From the NCBI GenBank assembly GCA_026004215.1, contig BPIR01000001.1:186001-250000 (forward strand): a stretch of 64,000 bases of DNA, read 5' to 3'. Below, in pieces: positions 36,583-48,766 of this stretch (positions are counted from its first letter, which is position 1; each line of letters starts with the position of its first letter). Under the pieces are notes generated by a model. The model ran no database searches and was not told the DNA's origin. It was given only the letters and a program-made list of their open reading frames with translations. Source of the stretch: Candidatus Binatia bacterium (lineage in GTDB: Bacteria > Desulfobacterota > Binatia > HRBIN30). The translations under genes were made by a program, and so were the position numbers.

Positions 36583-39500
36583 TGCAAGTTAACCGCGCCC
36601 TCGCCTAAAAATTGTTCCACCTCGGTGACGAAGCTTTCTGTCGGAGCCACTTTCAAGGTCGTCGGCAACGCCATCACGATTTCGCGCTTCGCTTCCGCTA
36701 ACCAAAGATGAACGAACGTCTCGCAGTTCCCCCGGTGGCGAGAACAGGTTTGACGCAAGCGCTGTAGAAGCTCGTCGGTAACAAGTTCCGCGCGCAAAGC
36801 CAAACGGACCTGTTTAAATGCTCTTTGCTGCACCTCAGAGAGAAGCGTCACGGTTTCGGCAATAAGTTGGCAGCGTTCCTCGTCGATCTCAAGGGTTCCC
36901 TCCACCAAAACGGGCTCATCCGCGTGGATCGCTGCCTCGTATTGGCGGTACGTATCTGGCCAAGCGACCACTTCCACGGTCCCCGAGCGGTCTTCCAACA
37001 CGAAGTTCGCGTAGCGCTCGCCCTTGCGGGTATTTCTCGCTTTGAGCGTGTGAATCACTCCCCCCAGCTTCACCTTGCCGTTCTCGCCCCTCGCGCGCAC
37101 CTCGGCAATCGTTCCGTTGGTAATTCTACGCAGAGGACGTTCCCAACGATCCAAAGGGTGGCCGGTGATGAAAAAGCCCAAGGCCTCGCGCTCGAGCCGC
37201 AAGCGCTCTTTGGCCGGCCACTCGCCGATCGAGGGTAACTCGGGGGCCGGCGGCGCCGTCGTCGCAAGGGCTTCGGGGGCAAACAGGCTGATTTGATTCC
37301 GCGGAGTCGCCCGTTCTTGCTCGGTGGATGCCCAACGGAGTAAGGGCTCGAGTCCTTCGAGTAGTCGGCGCCGTGGCTCTTGGGTAAAGTCAAACGCGCC
37401 ACAATTGATCAAGCTTTCGATGACGCGTTTGTTCACTTGCTGCAACGGCACACGCTTGCAGAAGTCCGCAAGCGACTGGAATCGGCCTTCTTGCCGGGCA
37501 TCCAAAATTGCTTCCACGGCTTTTTGTCCGACCCCTTTGACTGCTCCCAGGCCGAACCGAATGGCGCGTTTGCCCTCAGGCGTCGCCGGTGCCACGACCG
37601 TAAAGTCCAAGGCGCTCTCATTGACGTCGGGCGGCAGGATCGGGATCTCCATCTCGCGACAAGCCGCGATGTTCTTGTAAGTCTTGTCCGTGCTGTCCAT
37701 CTCCAAGGTGAGCAGCCCAGCCATGAACTCCTCGGGGAAGTGCGCCTTCAAGTAAGCCGTTTGATAGGAAATAAATGCGTAGGCCGTGGAATGCGACTTG
37801 TTGAACCCGTACGCCCCAAACGTTTCCATTTGCTCAAAAATTGCGGTTGCCAGTTCCTGGGAGACTCCGCGCTCCACGGCACCCCGGATGAAACGGCCTT
37901 TTTCACGCTCCATTTCATCCTTTTTTTTCTTCCCCATCGCGCGGCGCAGATTGTCTGCATCGCCAAGGCTATAGCCTGCGAGCACGCGCGCGATTTGCAT
38001 CACTTGTTCCTGATAGAGGATCACCCCGTAGGTTTCTCGTAAAATTGGCTCCAGACTGGGGTGTAGGTATTGGATGGGTACCTCGCCATGCTTGCGCTTG
38101 ATGAATTCTTCCACCATCCCGGAGTCGAGCGGGCCGGGACGAAACAACGCGAGGACCGCGATCAGGTCCTCGAATTTGTTCGGTCGGAGCGAAGTAACCA
38201 GCTTGCGCATCCCGCTGCTTTCCAATTGAAACACCCCGACGGTGTCGCCGCGGCAAATCAATCCGTAGGTTTCCGCATCGTCGAGGGGCAACTGCTCGAC
38301 GTCGATCTCCACCCCGCGCCCGGCACGCACCAGAGCCACGACCTTCGCAATCATGGTTAGAGTCTTCAGGCCCAGGAAGTCGAACTTGATCAGGCCAATG
38401 GCATCCACGTCACCGTACGGGTACTGAGTGAGGACGGCGCCGTCTTTGTCCACAAATAGCGGCAGGGTTTCCACGAGCGGACGATCGCCAATCACGATGC
38501 CCGCAGCGTGCTTCGATGCATGCCGCAGAAGCCCCTCTAGGCGTAGGGCGTAGTCGAACAGTTGCTGCTCTCGGGTACCGCGTTCCCGAATTTCCCGCAA
38601 CCTCGGTTCCATTTCGAGGGCCTCGGCGAGAGGGAAGTCCTTGCCCTGCTTTGGTGCGGGATACAATTTCGCGATCCGGTCGGTTTCCGAGTAACTAAAG
38701 TCCAGAACACGTCCGACATCCTTGATTGCTTGTTTACCTTTGAGCGTGCCAAAGGTGATGATTTGTGCAACACAGTCGTCACCGTATTTTTCCCGAACGT
38801 AACGGATGACCTCGTCCCTTCGTTCGAAACAGAAGTCCATGTCGATATCGGGCATGGACTTTCTCTCGGGGTTGAGAAATCGCTCGAACAGCAGGTTGTA
38901 CGGGATCGGGTCAACCGTGGTGATGTCCAGTGCATACGCTACCAGGCTGCCTGCAGCCGATCCCCTTCCGGGACCAACTGGGATTCCGTGTTGCTTGGCG
39001 TAGCGGGTAAAGTCCGCAACGATGAGAAAGTACCCAGAAAAACCCATTCTCCGGATGATTTGCAGCTCTTCTTCCAGCCGATCCCAGTACTGGCGTTCCT
39101 TTTCGGGAGTCCAATCGGAAGCCGCGCGTTTACGCTGGAGGCGACGCTCTAAGCCTTGGCGAGCCAACTGGGAGAGATGGTCTTCCAGGCTTTGATTGCC
39201 GGGCGTGCGATACACGGGGAACTGGTAGCGGCCGAAGCGCATTTCGAATTGGCAACGGCGCGCCACCTCGAGGGTGTTGGTGATGGCCTCAGGAAGTTGC
39301 GGGAATGCGCGGGCCATTTCGGCCGGCTCTTTCACATAAAGCTGGTCCGTCTCGAAACGCCAGCGCGTCGGATCGCTGAGGGTTTTGCCGGTTTGGATAC
39401 ACAGCAAGACCTCGTGCGCCGCGGCATCGTCGGGCGTGAGATAGTGGCAATCGTTGGTGGCAACGACCGGCAGGGATAATTCGTGTGCGAGCCGGATGAG

Positions 39501-40073
39501 TTCCACATTGGCCCGTTCTTGCTGGGGCAGTCGGTTGTCCTGAATCTCGACGTAATACCGGCCATCGAACATCGCACGGTACTCTTCCATGACCGCGCGG
39601 GCACGCTCGATCGAGCCTGCAGCGATAGCCTCGTTGACTTCGCTGGCCAAGCAACCGGAGAGGGCGATCAAGCCACGGTTGAGCTCCCGGAGCAATTCCT
39701 TGTCGATGCGAGGCTTGTAGTAAAACCCCTCTTTGTAACTCAGGGTGACGAGACGACACAGGTTACGATAACCTTCTTCATTCATCACCAGCAGAATGAG
39801 GTGGTGGTTGCCGGCAGTCTCCGCGTCCGCAGCGCGTAATTTTTTCTCCGTACGGTGGCCGGGAGCCACGTACATTTCGCATCCGATGATGGGCTGAATC
39901 CCTGCCGCCATCGCGCGGCGATAGAACTCCACCGCGCCGAAAAGATTGCCATGGTCGGTCATGGCAATGGCCGGCATCCCGGCCGCTTTGACCTTTTGAA
40001 TCAGGTCGGGAATCTTGTTGGCCCCATCGAGCAAGGAGTACTGGGTATGCACATGCAGGTGAACGAAGCTCAT
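36579..40073 (-). CDS. dnaE: DNA polymerase III alpha subunit
   Basis: Replicative DNA polymerase of 1164 aa from ATG 40073 (MSFVHLHVHTQYSLLDG); an ATG three codons upstream is also possible. The PHP domain (FVHLHVHTQYS; MTDHGNLFG) opens the protein. The catalytic aspartates are in PDIDMDFCF near residues 405-413. The tandem helix-hairpin-helix and OB-fold (KVKLGGVIHTLKARNTRKGERYANFVLED) and a C-terminal tail that binds the clamp and tau follow. It is upstream of and overlaps hflX, downstream of guaA on the same strand. Confidence 0.98.
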   Translation of the reverse strand: MSFVHLHVHTQYSLLDGANKIPDLIQKVKAAGMPAIAMTDHGNLFGAVEFYRRAMAAGIQPIIGCEMYVAPGHRTEKKLRAADAETAGNHHLILLVMNEEGYRNLCRLVTLSYKEGFYYKPRIDKELLRELNRGLIALSGCLASEVNEAIAAGSIERARAVMEEYRAMFDGRYYVEIQDNRLPQQERANVELIRLAHELSLPVVATNDCHYLTPDDAAAHEVLLCIQTGKTLSDPTRWRFETDQLYVKEPAEMARAFPQLPEAITNTLEVARRCQFEMRFGRYQFPVYRTPGNQSLEDHLSQLARQGLERRLQRKRAASDWTPEKERQYWDRLEEELQIIRRMGFSGYFLIVADFTRYAKQHGIPVGPGRGSAAGSLVAYALDITTVDPIPYNLLFERFLNPERKSMPDIDMDFCFERRDEVIRYVREKYGDDCVAQIITFGTLKGKQAIKDVGRVLDFSYSETDRIAKLYPAPKQGKDFPLAEALEMEPRLREIRERGTREQQLFDYALRLEGLLRHASKHAAGIVIGDRPLVETLPLFVDKDGAVLTQYPYGDVDAIGLIKFDFLGLKTLTMIAKVVALVRAGRGVEIDVEQLPLDDAETYGLICRGDTVGVFQLESSGMRKLVTSLRPNKFEDLIAVLALFRPGPLDSGMVEEFIKRKHGEVPIQYLHPSLEPILRETYGVILYQEQVMQIARVLAGYSLGDADNLRRAMGKKKKDEMEREKGRFIRGAVERGVSQELATAIFEQMETFGAYGFNKSHSTAYAFISYQTAYLKAHFPEEFMAGLLTLEMDSTDKTYKNIAACREMEIPILPPDVNESALDFTVVAPATPEGKRAIRFGLGAVKGVGQKAVEAILDARQEGRFQSLADFCKRVPLQQVNKRVIESLINCGAFDFTQEPRRRLLEGLEPLLRWASTEQERATPRNQISLFAPEALATTAPPAPELPSIGEWPAKERLRLEREALGFFITGHPLDRWERPLRRITNGTIAEVRARGENGKVKLGGVIHTLKARNTRKGERYANFVLEDRSGTVEVVAWPDTYRQYEAAIHADEPVLVEGTLEIDEERCQLIAETVTLLSEVQQRAFKQVRLALRAELVTDELLQRLRQTCSRHRGNCETFVHLWLAEAKREIVMALPTTLKVAPTESFVTEVEQFLGEGAVNLQ

Positions 40074-40111
40074 TGCGATCACCCTCCCCTACTCTGCCTA
40101 CGACAATCTCC

Positions 40112-41641
40112 TTACTCCCATTCAATCGTTGCGGGTGGCTTGGACGAAATGTCGTACACGACTCGATTGATGCCCGGAACCTCGTTGATCAGCCGTGTCG
40201 ACAGGCGTGCTAGGAGTTCGTGGGGCAAGCGGGCCCAATCGGCTGTCATTCCGTCTACGCTTTGTACTGCACGGACAGCGAGGACGTTCTCGTACGTCCG
40301 TGCATCGCCCATCACCCCAACGCTTTTGACTGGTAATAACACAGCAAATGCTTGCCAAAGCTGTTCGTACCACCCAGCGGCTCTGACCTCCTCCTCGACA
40401 ATTGCATCAGCGTGTTGGAGTATGGCCACACGCTCGGCGGTGACCGGACCGATGATCCGAATCGCTAATCCGGGCCCGGGGAACGGGTGACGGTCGATAA
40501 TTTCGCGAGGTATGCCCAAGACCACCCCGAGCTCGCGCACCTCGTCTTTGAACAACTCGCGCAAAGGCTCAATGAGCTCCAATTGCATCCGTTCGGGGAG
40601 GCCACCCACGTTGTGATGACTTTTGATCGTGGCCGATGGCCCCTTGAACGATACGGATTCGATTACGTCCGGGTACAACGTTCCCTGGGCCAGGAAGCGT
40701 ACACCACTCAGATTGCGCGCTTCCTGCTCGAAGACTTCGATGAACGTGTTACCAATAATCCGGCGCTTTTGTTCCGGATCTTCCACACCCGCGAGCCGTT
40801 GGAGGAATAACGCACTGGCATCAACCTGGCGCACCCGGAAGTGAAACGCGTTGGTGAGGAAACCCATGACCCGTTGCGGCTCATGTCGGCGAAGCACCCC
40901 GTTGTCCACAAAAACGCAAGTGAGCTGGTCGCCCACAGCCCGATGGACAAGCGCGGCCGTGACTGTCGAATCTACTCCGCCACTGAGAGCGCAAACGACT
41001 CCCGCCGACCCGACGCGCTGCCGAATACGACGGACTTCCCGTTCGACAAAGTTTTCCATCGTCCAATCGGCCGGAGCATGACAGATCCGAAACAGAAAGT
41101 TGGCGAGGATGTCTTTGCCGCGCGCCGTGTGCGCCACTTCTGGATGGAACTGAACACCGAAGAAACGCCGTTGTTGGTCGGTAAATGCTGCGATCGGAGC
41201 GTTGTTGCTTTTCGCCAATACCCGGAATCCCTTCGGCAATTGTTCGATTCGATCCCCGTGGCTCATCCACACCCGCACAGGAGAATCGCCGAGACCTGCG
41301 AACAAGTCTGTATCATCGTCCACCGAGATTTCCGCCGGGCCATACTCGCGTTCCCGCGCTGCTGAAACTCGACCCCCAAAGTGCTGCGCTATGATTCCCA
41401 TGCCGTAACAAATGCCGAGAACCGGAATTCCGAGATCGAAAATTTCTGGCGCGGGATGGGGGGCGCCCTCTTCGTACACGCTCGCGGGCCCGCCGGACAA
41501 AATGATTCCTTTGGGTTCGCGTTTCCGAATAGCATCGGGGGCCAGGTTGAATGGATGAATCTCGCAATACACGTGGAATTCTCGAATTCTGCGCGCGATG
41601 AGCTGAGTGTACTGGCTGCCAAAGTCGAGGATGAGAATCAT
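40112..41641 (-). CDS. guaA: GMP synthase (glutamine-hydrolysing)
   Basis: Aminates XMP to GMP. The 509 aa are full length. The class I glutamine amidotransferase half shows [10 protein letters not shown] and the nucleophile C78 in GICYGMG. The synthase half has the P-loop [10 protein letters not shown] (about 222-231), and the C-terminal dimer domain ends [14 protein letters not shown] then [17 protein letters not shown]. It lies directly after guaB (33-nt gap) and before dnaE. Confidence 0.98.
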   Translation of the reverse strand: MILILDFGSQYTQLIARRIREFHVYCEIHPFNLAPDAIRKREPKGIILSGGPASVYEEGAPHPAPEIFDLGIPVLGICYGMGIIAQHFGGRVSAAREREYGPAEISVDDDTDLFAGLGDSPVRVWMSHGDRIEQLPKGFRVLAKSNNAPIAAFTDQQRRFFGVQFHPEVAHTARGKDILANFLFRICHAPADWTMENFVEREVRRIRQRVGSAGVVCALSGGVDSTVTAALVHRAVGDQLTCVFVDNGVLRRHEPQRVMGFLTNAFHFRVRQVDASALFLQRLAGVEDPEQKRRIIGNTFIEVFEQEARNLSGVRFLAQGTLYPDVIESVSFKGPSATIKSHHNVGGLPERMQLELIEPLRELFKDEVRELGVVLGIPREIIDRHPFPGPGLAIRIIGPVTAERVAILQHADAIVEEEVRAAGWYEQLWQAFAVLLPVKSVGVMGDARTYENVLAVRAVQSVDGMTADWARLPHELLARLSTRLINEVPGINRVVYDISSKPPATIEWE

Positions 41642-41674
41642 CGGCTACGCTCCGATCCGCTCCGCTCCTGTCCC

Positions 41675-43150
<1,476 letters not shown>

Positions 43151-43342
43151 CTACGCGGACTGATGGCCCGAAAAGCAGGCAAGCCCATCGCCGCCGATCG
43201 GAGATGGGCTTGCCAACGCGAACACTGTGAACGGGTAGCAAACCATGCCTTTGTGTATCAAAGACACGGCCGAGGTGGCAAGTTTTGCCGGGTGTGTGCG
43301 CGGTTGCACAGGATAGACGGAGAGCATAGGAAGAGTAGCCGC

Positions 43343-43861
43343 ATGGTTGTTTCCTTTGAGGGCAAAACTCCTCGTCTGGACCTCACCGCCTACGTGCATC
43401 GAACCGCCGAAATCATCGGGGACGTCGAATTAGGAGCCGAAAGCAGCGTTTGGCCATATGCGGTGATTCGGGGCGACGTACACTACGTTCGCATTGGGGC
43501 TCGAACGAACCTGCAAGACGGTTCGCTCATCCATGTCACAACCGACCGCTGGCCGACCATCGTCGGAGACGAGGTAACCGTGGGCCATCGTGCTGTACTG
43601 CACGGATGTTGCATCGGTCCACGCTGTTTGATTGGCATCGGCGCAATCGTGCTCGACGGAGCCGAAATTGGCGAAGAATGTATCGTGGGTGCCGGGGCTC
43701 TCGTGACGCCAGGCACGAAGATTCCGGCCGGGCACCTGGTACTGGGAGTTCCCGCAAAGGTCATTCGCCCGTTGAGCGAGGTCGAAAAGCAGGCCAATTT
43801 GCAAAGCGCTTTGCACTACGTGGCGCACGCCAAGCGTTATCGTGACGGCGGCATTTTCTAG
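43343..43861 (+). CDS. Gamma-carbonic anhydrase-like left-handed beta-helix protein
   Basis: A 172-aa trimeric LbH hexapeptide-repeat protein. ATG 43343 has an AGGAAG site upstream and gives the typical start; the frame is open to 43130. Repeats run from AYVHRTAEIIGDVELGAES to VPAKVIRPL. Zinc-site histidines are plausible in LIHVTTD, VTVGHRAVLHG. This is the YrdA/PaaY/CaiE group, some of which are gamma-carbonic anhydrases. It is transcribed away from guaB across about 200 nt and its stop lies 2 nt from the convergent der stop. Confidence 0.93.
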   Translation: MVVSFEGKTPRLDLTAYVHRTAEIIGDVELGAESSVWPYAVIRGDVHYVRIGARTNLQDGSLIHVTTDRWPTIVGDEVTVGHRAVLHGCCIGPRCLIGIGAIVLDGAEIGEECIVGAGALVTPGTKIPAGHLVLGVPAKVIRPLSEVEKQANLQSALHYVAHAKRYRDGGIF

Positions 43862-43863
43862 TT

Positions 43864-45249
43864 CTACTCCGGGCGGCGCCGCGGGCGAGGTCGAAATTCA
43901 ATACGGATCGGCACCCCCGACCATTGAAACGCTTTGCGAAATTCCCCTTCCAAGTAGCGTTTGTAGGGCACCGGGATGGCTTCTGGATGGTTGGTGAAGA
44001 TGGCTAATCGCGGAGGTTCGATCCCTGTTTGCGCCACGTAGTAAAAGCGAACCGGCCTGCCACCCACTGCAGGTGCAGGTCGCTGGCGTGTAATTTCTTG
44101 CAGGAGCACATTGAGCTTCGCTGTGGATGGCCGTTTTCGCGCGCGGCCATACAACAACCGGGCGAGGCGGAAGATTCTGTCTACGCCTTCTCCGGTCCGC
44201 GCGGAAATGAATTCCGTGGGAAAATTAGCGAGACTCGGATAGGTGGCAGCCAGGCGCTGGCGATACTGCATGGGGCGACGAGCCTGGCGCGCCACAGCAT
44301 CCCATTTGTTGAATACAATCGCGAGGGGTTTGCCCCGTTCGAGTACGTGATGTGCAATGCGGGTGTCCTGGTCTGCAAGGCCTTCCATCGCATCGACGAG
44401 CAGAACGACAACGTGGGCGCGGTCCACAGCTCGAAATGCCCGGACCACGCTTGCGCGCTCGACAATTTCCCGCACCTTGGGCCGACGCCGTATGCCCGCC
44501 GTGTCGATGAGTAAGAAATCCTGCCCGTGGTATTGGACGAGGGTGTCAATGGCATCGCGCGTGGTTCCGGGCTTGTCGTCCACGATAGCACGCTCGTAGC
44601 CGACAATGCGATTGACCAGGGACGATTTCCCGACATTGGGTCGTCCAACGATCGCGACAGCAATGACTTCCTTCGATGGCGGCGGCGTCGGCGATGGAGT
44701 TGTCGCTTGCGGCAGCAAACCGCCTATTCTTTCCACCAGTTCATCGACGCCCCGCCCATGTGCCGCGGATATGGGCAGAACCTCAGGAATGCCAAGTGCG
44801 AAGAACTCCGTACTCAAAAGATCGAGCTTGCCGTCGTCCAGCTTGTTCGCCACGTACAGCACGGGCTTTCGCAGCACCCGCAAGCGTTGCACGAGGTCAC
44901 GGTCCAACGGGTTGAGGCCCTCTCGACCGTCGAAAAGAGCGACAACTAAGTCAGCCTCTTCGGCTGCAAGCCAGCTCTGCGCGAGCACCGCTCTCGCGAG
45001 ATTGTCGTCCGCCTGCTCGTCGAAGCCACCCGTGTCTACGAGCAGGACCTCCCGGTCTCCCAAACGAGCGCTTGCGATGTTGCGATCCCGAGTCACTCCA
45101 GGTTGCTCGTCCACAATGGCCCGACGCTCGCCCAACAGGCGGTTGAATAGCGTGGACTTTCCGGCGTTCGGACGCCCGACGATTGCGACGACCGGCAAGG
45201 AAGTTCGCTCGACTACAGAGGGCAAGGGTTCACGTGCGATCGGCATCAT
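43864..45249 (-). CDS. der: Ribosome biogenesis GTPase Der (EngA)
   Basis: Tandem GTPase of 461 aa required for 50S subunit assembly. The first G domain has GRPNAGKST and the second GRPNVGKSS, joined by an acidic/Pro-rich linker (ATTPSPTPPPSKE). VDTAGIRRR type G3 (LLIDTAGIRRRPKV) and FNKWDAV (G4) identify the second domain. A C-terminal KH-like domain binds rRNA. It is downstream of the sensor-kinase gene only by strand, with its start at 45249 and the kinase stop 39 nt upstream. Confidence 0.98.
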   Translation of the reverse strand: MMPIAREPLPSVVERTSLPVVAIVGRPNAGKSTLFNRLLGERRAIVDEQPGVTRDRNIASARLGDREVLLVDTGGFDEQADDNLARAVLAQSWLAAEEADLVVALFDGREGLNPLDRDLVQRLRVLRKPVLYVANKLDDGKLDLLSTEFFALGIPEVLPISAAHGRGVDELVERIGGLLPQATTPSPTPPPSKEVIAVAIVGRPNVGKSSLVNRIVGYERAIVDDKPGTTRDAIDTLVQYHGQDFLLIDTAGIRRRPKVREIVERASVVRAFRAVDRAHVVVLLVDAMEGLADQDTRIAHHVLERGKPLAIVFNKWDAVARQARRPMQYRQRLAATYPSLANFPTEFISARTGEGVDRIFRLARLLYGRARKRPSTAKLNVLLQEITRQRPAPAVGGRPVRFYYVAQTGIEPPRLAIFTNHPEAIPVPYKRYLEGEFRKAFQWSGVPIRIEFRPRPRRRPE

Positions 45250-45288
45250 GAAAGAAGAGCCGCAACAATCGTGGGATTTTGGCGAATT

Positions 45289-47613
45289 TTATAGCGACCG
45301 GGGTGTGGCGGCGGAACCGTGAGCCCGCGAGCCGCTATCGCTAGTGTCTGCCGATGTGCCTCTTGCTGGCTCCGAGCTGGGTGTTCGCGAAGGGAGCCAC
45401 ACTGTGAAGCTCGACCCGACACCGAGCCGACTTTGCACCTGGATTTTGCCGCCCAGAAGATCGACCAGCCGGCGCACGATGTATAGGCCCAGGCCGACGC
45501 CCCCGTGAGGCCGCGTGGGCCATGGGTCCGCCTGCCAGAAGGGTTCAAAGATGTGGGGCAAGGCTGCCTCCGGAATCCCGGGGCCTGTATCGGCGATGGT
45601 GAGTTCCACCCCTTCGCCGCTTGCCTGAGCCGCCAACACGACTTCGCCCTGCTCCGTGAATTTCAGGGCATTGCCGAGAAGGTTTTTGACAATCACGGCA
45701 ATCTTCAGAGGGTCGGAGTACAACGTCGGAAGATCATCGGGAAGCCGGAGGCTGAGTCGAACTTGGGGTTTTCCCGCAGCACTGTACGACTCATCAGCGA
45801 TTTGTGCGATGAGAGCGCGAAGGTCTACAGGGTCGCAACGCACGGTAACCTGTTTGGCTTCGAGACGGCTGAAGTCGAGCGTCATGGTGATCAGTTCGAG
45901 CAGTTGGTTGGCGCTATTTTGGATTCGCTCGAGTACCTCGCGTTGTTCAGGCGGCACCGGGCCAAATGTGTCGTCCAGCAAAAGGCTTCCGTACCCCAGA
46001 ATCACATTCAACGGTGTACGAAGTTCGTGTGACATGGTCGCCACGAACTCCGACTTCACTCGACTCGCTTGTTCCAGGTCTTCGAGAAGGCGCGCATTGT
46101 CCAAGGCTAAAGCGCCGAGATGGGCGATGCCGGCTGCGACTTGTTCGGCTGCCGAGTCCCAGTTCAACGGATGGCCGCGGGTGCCACTAGCCAGGATTGC
46201 CCGCAGCTGCCCGCGGGGGCGAATTCCGATGTCGATCATTTCCGTCATCGAGAAACGACGTGCAAGCAACTGCCAAGGATGCCTGCCCGTTTCGGGCACC
46301 TGGAAAAGCAGGAACGGCTTCTCCCGTAAGGCACGCACGATCGGCGCAATGTCCGCTGCGCGGGCAGTGAAGGTACGTAACTCTTCGCCAACCTCAGCGG
46401 GTAAACCGGCCGCCGCCACAAGTTCGAAGGCCTGAGATTCCTCGCGCCAGAGGTAACCGAGGCAAAACTCCGTACCTAAAGTTTCCCGGGTCAAATGACA
46501 CAGGCGATCAAGGGTTTCCTGAACGTCCCGGCTACTGAGCAGCACCTCCCCAACGTGTGCCAGCGCTTGCGCCGCCTTGGCCTCGCGCTCCTTCAACGCC
46601 TCGGCTTCTTTACGGTCCGTCACGTCCCAGGCGACTCCAATGACTCCGCCAATGTGGTTGGCCGTGGTCCGCCAGGGTTCCACGTGTGCGATAAAGTGGC
46701 GGTCGCCGTAGGAGAACTCGTAAGATGATGCCTCGCCGTCCAAGGCGGCCAAGTGTGCCCGTAACGGTGGAAAGTTGGGGTCCAACGTTTGCAAAAGCTC
46801 GGTGAGCCGTTGCCCGGCAGACAAGCGGGCATCTTTCGTGAACGGAAGTTGAGGCCCCCCGAGAGCCAATGTGACTTGCAAGTTGCGATCGGTCATCCAC
46901 AAGGCAATTGGGGATCGCTGTACCAAGAAGCGGATTTGGCGTTCGGCTTCTTTAATGCGGGCCCCGCGAGCAAACACTTCTCTTCGAAGGCGCTCCGCCA
47001 AAGTTGCACCGGCCACCGAGAAGAGGGCTGCCACCAGCGGACCGCCGATCTGATGTGCAACGGCCTCGCTGGAGAACTCGCGGGCACCAAAGGCGAGGAC
47101 GCCATAATACATCAACAGGGTGAAGCCGGCTTCGATTCCCTGAAAGCTTGGGGACCAGGGAAAGAACAATGCCGTGGCGAGCATTTTTAGGGAGAGAATC
47201 AGGGCGGCCCCCGAAGTCTGCGTGCTCGGCAGCAAAAACTGCCCGATGAGCACCGTCGTAAACAAAAGGTCTCCAACCAGTAACAAAACGGGCATCCGGT
47301 AGAGGGCAATGCGCGCCCGGACGGCCAGCAGCAAAACCGGAAGAGTGACCTCGATGATGTAGAGGGGCAAAGACTCGTAAAAGACTGGCCGGCGCGTAAT
47401 CCACTCTACCGCGCCGTACAGGCATACTGCTCCCACCACGATCCCCACACTCGGTGCAAGAGCCTGTGCGGCCAGCTCTCCCCGATAGTTTTCAAACAGG
47501 GCGTCCGTGTCCGACTGCGTCTTGATGGTCTCTTTCGTCCTGGTCGGCGACGCCGGGTTTTCCGCTCCTCGGCCCCTCGAGTCCTGAGAAGAATCTTTTA
47601 GCGCGCGCGCCAC
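45289..47613 (-). CDS. Membrane sensor histidine kinase with PAS and GAF domains
   Basis: About 774 aa if started at GTG 47613; the frame is open to 47760 over the neighbouring crotonase gene, so the start is uncertain. The N-terminus has six or so membrane segments (about 50-200), then a PAS-like domain (IRFLVQRSPIALWMTDRNLQVTLA), a GAF-like domain (RDVQETLDRLCHLTRETLG) and a HisKA domain with the phospho-His in VATMSHELRTPLNV. The ATPase has its N-box NLLGNALKF, DTGPGIP and GGVGLGLYIVRRL. No cognate regulator is encoded next to it. Confidence 0.9.
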   Translation of the reverse strand: MARALKDSSQDSRGRGAENPASPTRTKETIKTQSDTDALFENYRGELAAQALAPSVGIVVGAVCLYGAVEWITRRPVFYESLPLYIIEVTLPVLLLAVRARIALYRMPVLLLVGDLLFTTVLIGQFLLPSTQTSGAALILSLKMLATALFFPWSPSFQGIEAGFTLLMYYGVLAFGAREFSSEAVAHQIGGPLVAALFSVAGATLAERLRREVFARGARIKEAERQIRFLVQRSPIALWMTDRNLQVTLALGGPQLPFTKDARLSAGQRLTELLQTLDPNFPPLRAHLAALDGEASSYEFSYGDRHFIAHVEPWRTTANHIGGVIGVAWDVTDRKEAEALKEREAKAAQALAHVGEVLLSSRDVQETLDRLCHLTRETLGTEFCLGYLWREESQAFELVAAAGLPAEVGEELRTFTARAADIAPIVRALREKPFLLFQVPETGRHPWQLLARRFSMTEMIDIGIRPRGQLRAILASGTRGHPLNWDSAAEQVAAGIAHLGALALDNARLLEDLEQASRVKSEFVATMSHELRTPLNVILGYGSLLLDDTFGPVPPEQREVLERIQNSANQLLELITMTLDFSRLEAKQVTVRCDPVDLRALIAQIADESYSAAGKPQVRLSLRLPDDLPTLYSDPLKIAVIVKNLLGNALKFTEQGEVVLAAQASGEGVELTIADTGPGIPEAALPHIFEPFWQADPWPTRPHGGVGLGLYIVRRLVDLLGGKIQVQSRLGVGSSFTVWLPSRTPSSEPARGTSADTSDSGSRAHGSAATPRSL

Positions 47614-48401
47614 ACTGGTTTTCGCTTTTCCACGAAGGCTCGTGGTCCCTCTTGATGATCTTCGGACTGCTCGACGATCTCGAGATATCCAGCAGCGATT
47701 TCCTCGGCCAGCGGGATCGGCAATCCTAACCCCTGCAAAATCGCCATTTTGGTGCCCCAAACCGCTAGAGGGGCGTTGCTCAAGATCATCTCGGCTAACT
47801 CCCGCGCCCGCGGCATGAGTTGCTCGTGCGGAACGACCTCTGTGACCAGCCCCACTTCATATGCTCTTTGGGCGCTCATGCGCTCGCGACTTCCCAGCAA
47901 TGCCATGCGCAGACAAACAGCAAGGGGAACCCGCCGGGCCATGTTGACCATCTCGTGCGACGATACGTAGCCGATGGACACGTGCGGGTCCACGAAGTAA
48001 GCCCGGTCCGAAGCAATCGGGATGTCTGCCTCCGTAACCAGGTCCAGGGAAAATCCAGCAACGACCCCATTGACGGCTGCGATGACCGGCTTGTGAACCC
48101 GCAAGCGCCGTGGGGTCGGAAGCTCGACAATCCCTTCAATCATCGCAAGCTCGCGCCAGCGATCCGGTTTGACGAAACCCCCCGTCGCCAGTGACTCCAC
48201 ATCGGCCCCACTGGAAAACGCATCTCCGGCGCCGGTGACAATGGCTACCCAAATATCCGGGTCCGCCTTGACCCGATACCAGCACTCCCGCAGCTCGTCT
48301 TTGAGCTGCTGGTTCATGGCGTTTTTCCGTTCCGGGCGGTTCAGAGTGATCGTAGCCACTCGATTTTCGACTTCGAAGAGAACTGTATGGAACTCGCTCA
48401 T
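47598..48401 (-). CDS. Enoyl-CoA hydratase/isomerase family protein
   Basis: A 267-aa crotonase-fold protein from ATG 48401; the frame is open to 48446. The crotonase framework is present: RVATITLNRPERKNAMNQQ, GDAFSSGADVESL (first oxyanion loop) and VNGVVAGFSLDLVTEADIPIAS. In the second loop the usual GGG is replaced by AGF. The C-terminus (GPRAFVEKRKPVWRAR) resembles that of the protein encoded at 58954. It probably overlaps the sensor kinase start by about 16 nt. Substrate unknown. Confidence 0.88.
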   Translation of the reverse strand: MSEFHTVLFEVENRVATITLNRPERKNAMNQQLKDELRECWYRVKADPDIWVAIVTGAGDAFSSGADVESLATGGFVKPDRWRELAMIEGIVELPTPRRLRVHKPVIAAVNGVVAGFSLDLVTEADIPIASDRAYFVDPHVSIGYVSSHEMVNMARRVPLAVCLRMALLGSRERMSAQRAYEVGLVTEVVPHEQLMPRARELAEMILSNAPLAVWGTKMAILQGLGLPIPLAEEIAAGYLEIVEQSEDHQEGPRAFVEKRKPVWRAR

Positions 48402-48766
48402 GGCCGTGCCGCTTTTGCTATCCTCCCGTTGTGCGGGCGTTCGCACAAGCTGGTGTCTCTTAGTAGTCGAGAGGAGCGGCGCACGAAAGGGGAATCTTTC
48501 CGCGATTGCATCTTCGTGTTCGCTTTAGCGTTGGGAGCAAGCTAAGGGAGTGCGGCACAATGCCGTTGGCCACGCCAGTCTCGAAACGGACAATAAAGTG
48601 ACTCGGAGGTGGGTCGGGCTTTTCTTGCAAGCATGTCCATACTAATAACCCGAACCATGAGTTCTGACGGACCAAGTAGACTCGTGTCCACCAGAGGGCG
48701 AATTTAGGTCCCGTCTTGCGCCGGTTGCACCGCTGCCCGTGCGTGAGGCGGGCGGGAGGTGTAACC
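48402..48766. other. Divergent intergenic region upstream of mgtE
   Basis: About 365 nt between the crotonase gene (-) and mgtE (+). Because mgtE genes can be controlled by an M-box magnesium riboswitch, I looked for its conserved blocks and did not find them. No tRNA, gene or module operator was seen. The mgtE end carries the ribosome site GGGAGG. Confidence 0.4.

Noticed and set aside
45656..46435. Plus-strand 259-aa frame opposite the sensor kinase
   Set aside because: Ser/Arg-rich shadow of the HisKA and GAF coding sequence.
48402..48766. Possible M-box magnesium riboswitch before mgtE
   Set aside because: Looked for the conserved blocks and did not find them.
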